This document shows, piece after piece, positions 6,451-6,990 of a stretch of 6,990 nt of DNA. A program made the translations under genes and the position numbers. Source of the stretch: Phycisphaeraceae bacterium (GTDB lineage: Bacteria > Planctomycetota > Phycisphaerae > Phycisphaerales > Phycisphaeraceae). Under the pieces are notes generated by a model. The model was not told where the DNA came from and ran no database searches. It worked only from the letters and a program-made list of their open reading frames with translations. Where the stretch lies: positions 1-6,990 of the forward strand of contig PUNN01000453.1 of NCBI GenBank assembly GCA_003552605.1, read 5' to 3'. Numbering within the stretch: the first letter of the stretch is position 1; each line of letters opens with the position of its first letter.

Positions 6451-6660
6451 GCCAGGTGCAGAGGAAACTACGAAAGTAAGAAAAGCGCGAAAGGGGGAGG
6501 CTTCCGGCAAAGCGCTATTGAACAGTGGCCGCGCATGGGAATGCTGCGGCCGCAGCCACGGATACAGATGATGCCGGGGGATGGCGGACAATGGTGTTAA
6601 CCGTTGAATGCCGTGAACCCACCCATACCCTCATGCAATACAACTCGACCCTCCCTCCTG

Positions 6661-6789
6661 TTTCTGCGATTTCAGCGTTTCCCGTCGTTTCAATGTGCTG
6701 CGTCCTGCGAGAGCATCAACTTCGGGGACGGTGTGGCCATGATGGATCAATGCTGTGAGTAACTACGGAAATCGATGAAAACGCAGAAA
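6661..6789. repeat. Long imperfect inverted repeat (possible MITE or structured RNA)
   Basis: The arm 6661-6691 pairs with 6759-6789: 26 of 30 positions are complementary, with one unpaired base on each side (6683 and 6772). The outermost 8 bp (TTTCTGCG / CGCAGAAA) are perfect. Complementarity stops sharply outside 6661 and 6789, as expected for the ends of an element. The 67-base interior has only short local pairings such as CATCA (6714-6718) with TGATG (6740-6744). No clear flanking target duplication is seen, and it is unrelated to the repeats at 3-141 and 3939-4089. Confidence 0.65.
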
Positions 6790-6990
6790 TTGATGTATGA
6801 GTAAGGTGACCCTCGTGAAGAGGTGTGTACTGATGAGGCGCATTGCAGGTTTTCACAATGACGCAGGAGCCGGGGCAATCATCCCTTTGGAGTATCTCGT
6901 GTTGTCCGCAGTTGATGATGACTGGTGACGGTCATTCACTGTACTTGTTGCCTTGCCGGGTCAAGGGCGATCGGCGTGTTTGTCTCATTC

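Larger units (their letters stand above)
6407..6990. other. Long non-coding region after ppk1
   Basis: No gene is supported in these 584 bases. Reading frames are short, lack ribosome binding sites and show no known domain. It looks less GC-rich than the genes. Contents: the hairpin at 6429-6450, a perfect 14-bp palindrome GCTGCGGCCGCAGC at 6543-6556, four TTTC motifs spaced 8-10 bases at 6661-6691, and the long inverted repeat 6661-6789. The last 200 bases show nothing recognisable. Confidence 0.5.

Noticed and set aside
6661..6691. CRISPR repeat (GTTTC-like motifs)
   Set aside because: No repeat-spacer periodicity of the right length and no second full copy.
6431..6745. 11-base direct repeat GGCCATGATGG at 6431 and 6735
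   Set aside because: Short, made of common GC-rich words in this DNA, and the flanks show no similarity.
6525..6758. 77-residue frame starting with GTG
   Set aside because: No ribosome binding site, no recognisable domain, and it crosses a perfect palindrome and one arm of the inverted repeat.
6596..6789. Integron attC site
   Set aside because: The long imperfect palindrome is suggestive, but the paired RYYYAAC/GTTRRRY core sites are not at its ends and there are no gene cassettes.
6830..6860. Hammerhead ribozyme core (CTGATGAG near 6831)
   Set aside because: The required GAAA segment and supporting helices are missing downstream.
6797..6928. 43-codon frame beginning MSKVTLVKRC
   Set aside because: Composition is protein-like, but there is no ribosome binding site and no known family; it would need conservation in relatives to be accepted.

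Overview
The window carries four complete genes, all on the + strand and none overlapping: parB (349-1596), a stand-alone Abi_2/AbiD-AbiF-type HEPN protein (1765-2709), a class I SAM-dependent methyltransferase (2899-3807) and ppk1, polyphosphate kinase (4208-6406). No tRNA, rRNA, CRISPR array or transposase gene is visible. The DNA is GC-rich. The methyltransferase subfamily, the long N-terminal tail of ParB and the tandem-palindrome intergenic repeats suggest Planctomycetota, perhaps Phycisphaerae. This assignment rests on recalled family resemblance only and is tentative.

Layout: 1-141 is a large cruciform-capable repeat made of two inverted hairpin units. A C-rich stretch and a likely extended -10 promoter then lead into parB. 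The 168-base gap after parB holds a short dyad, a promoter-like pair and a clear intrinsic terminator, followed by the Abi-type gene. A 189-base gap with only weak signals precedes the methyltransferase. The 400-base gap between the methyltransferase and ppk1 holds a second, decayed copy of the 5' repeat. After ppk1, 584 bases have no convincing gene but contain a long imperfect inverted repeat (6661-6789).

The four genes do not look like one operon. They are separated by gaps with repeats or a terminator and their functions do not form a known pathway: chromosome segregation, RNA-targeting defence or toxin, small-molecule methylation, and polyphosphate storage or stress. No parA is present within the window.

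The most interesting non-coding content is the repeat family. At least three of four hairpin units keep the same sequence core, all four keep the same single G-A mismatch, and the helix next to it has paired (compensatory) base changes. This is a REPIN-like arrangement. The second candidate is the unrelated 6661-6789 inverted repeat.
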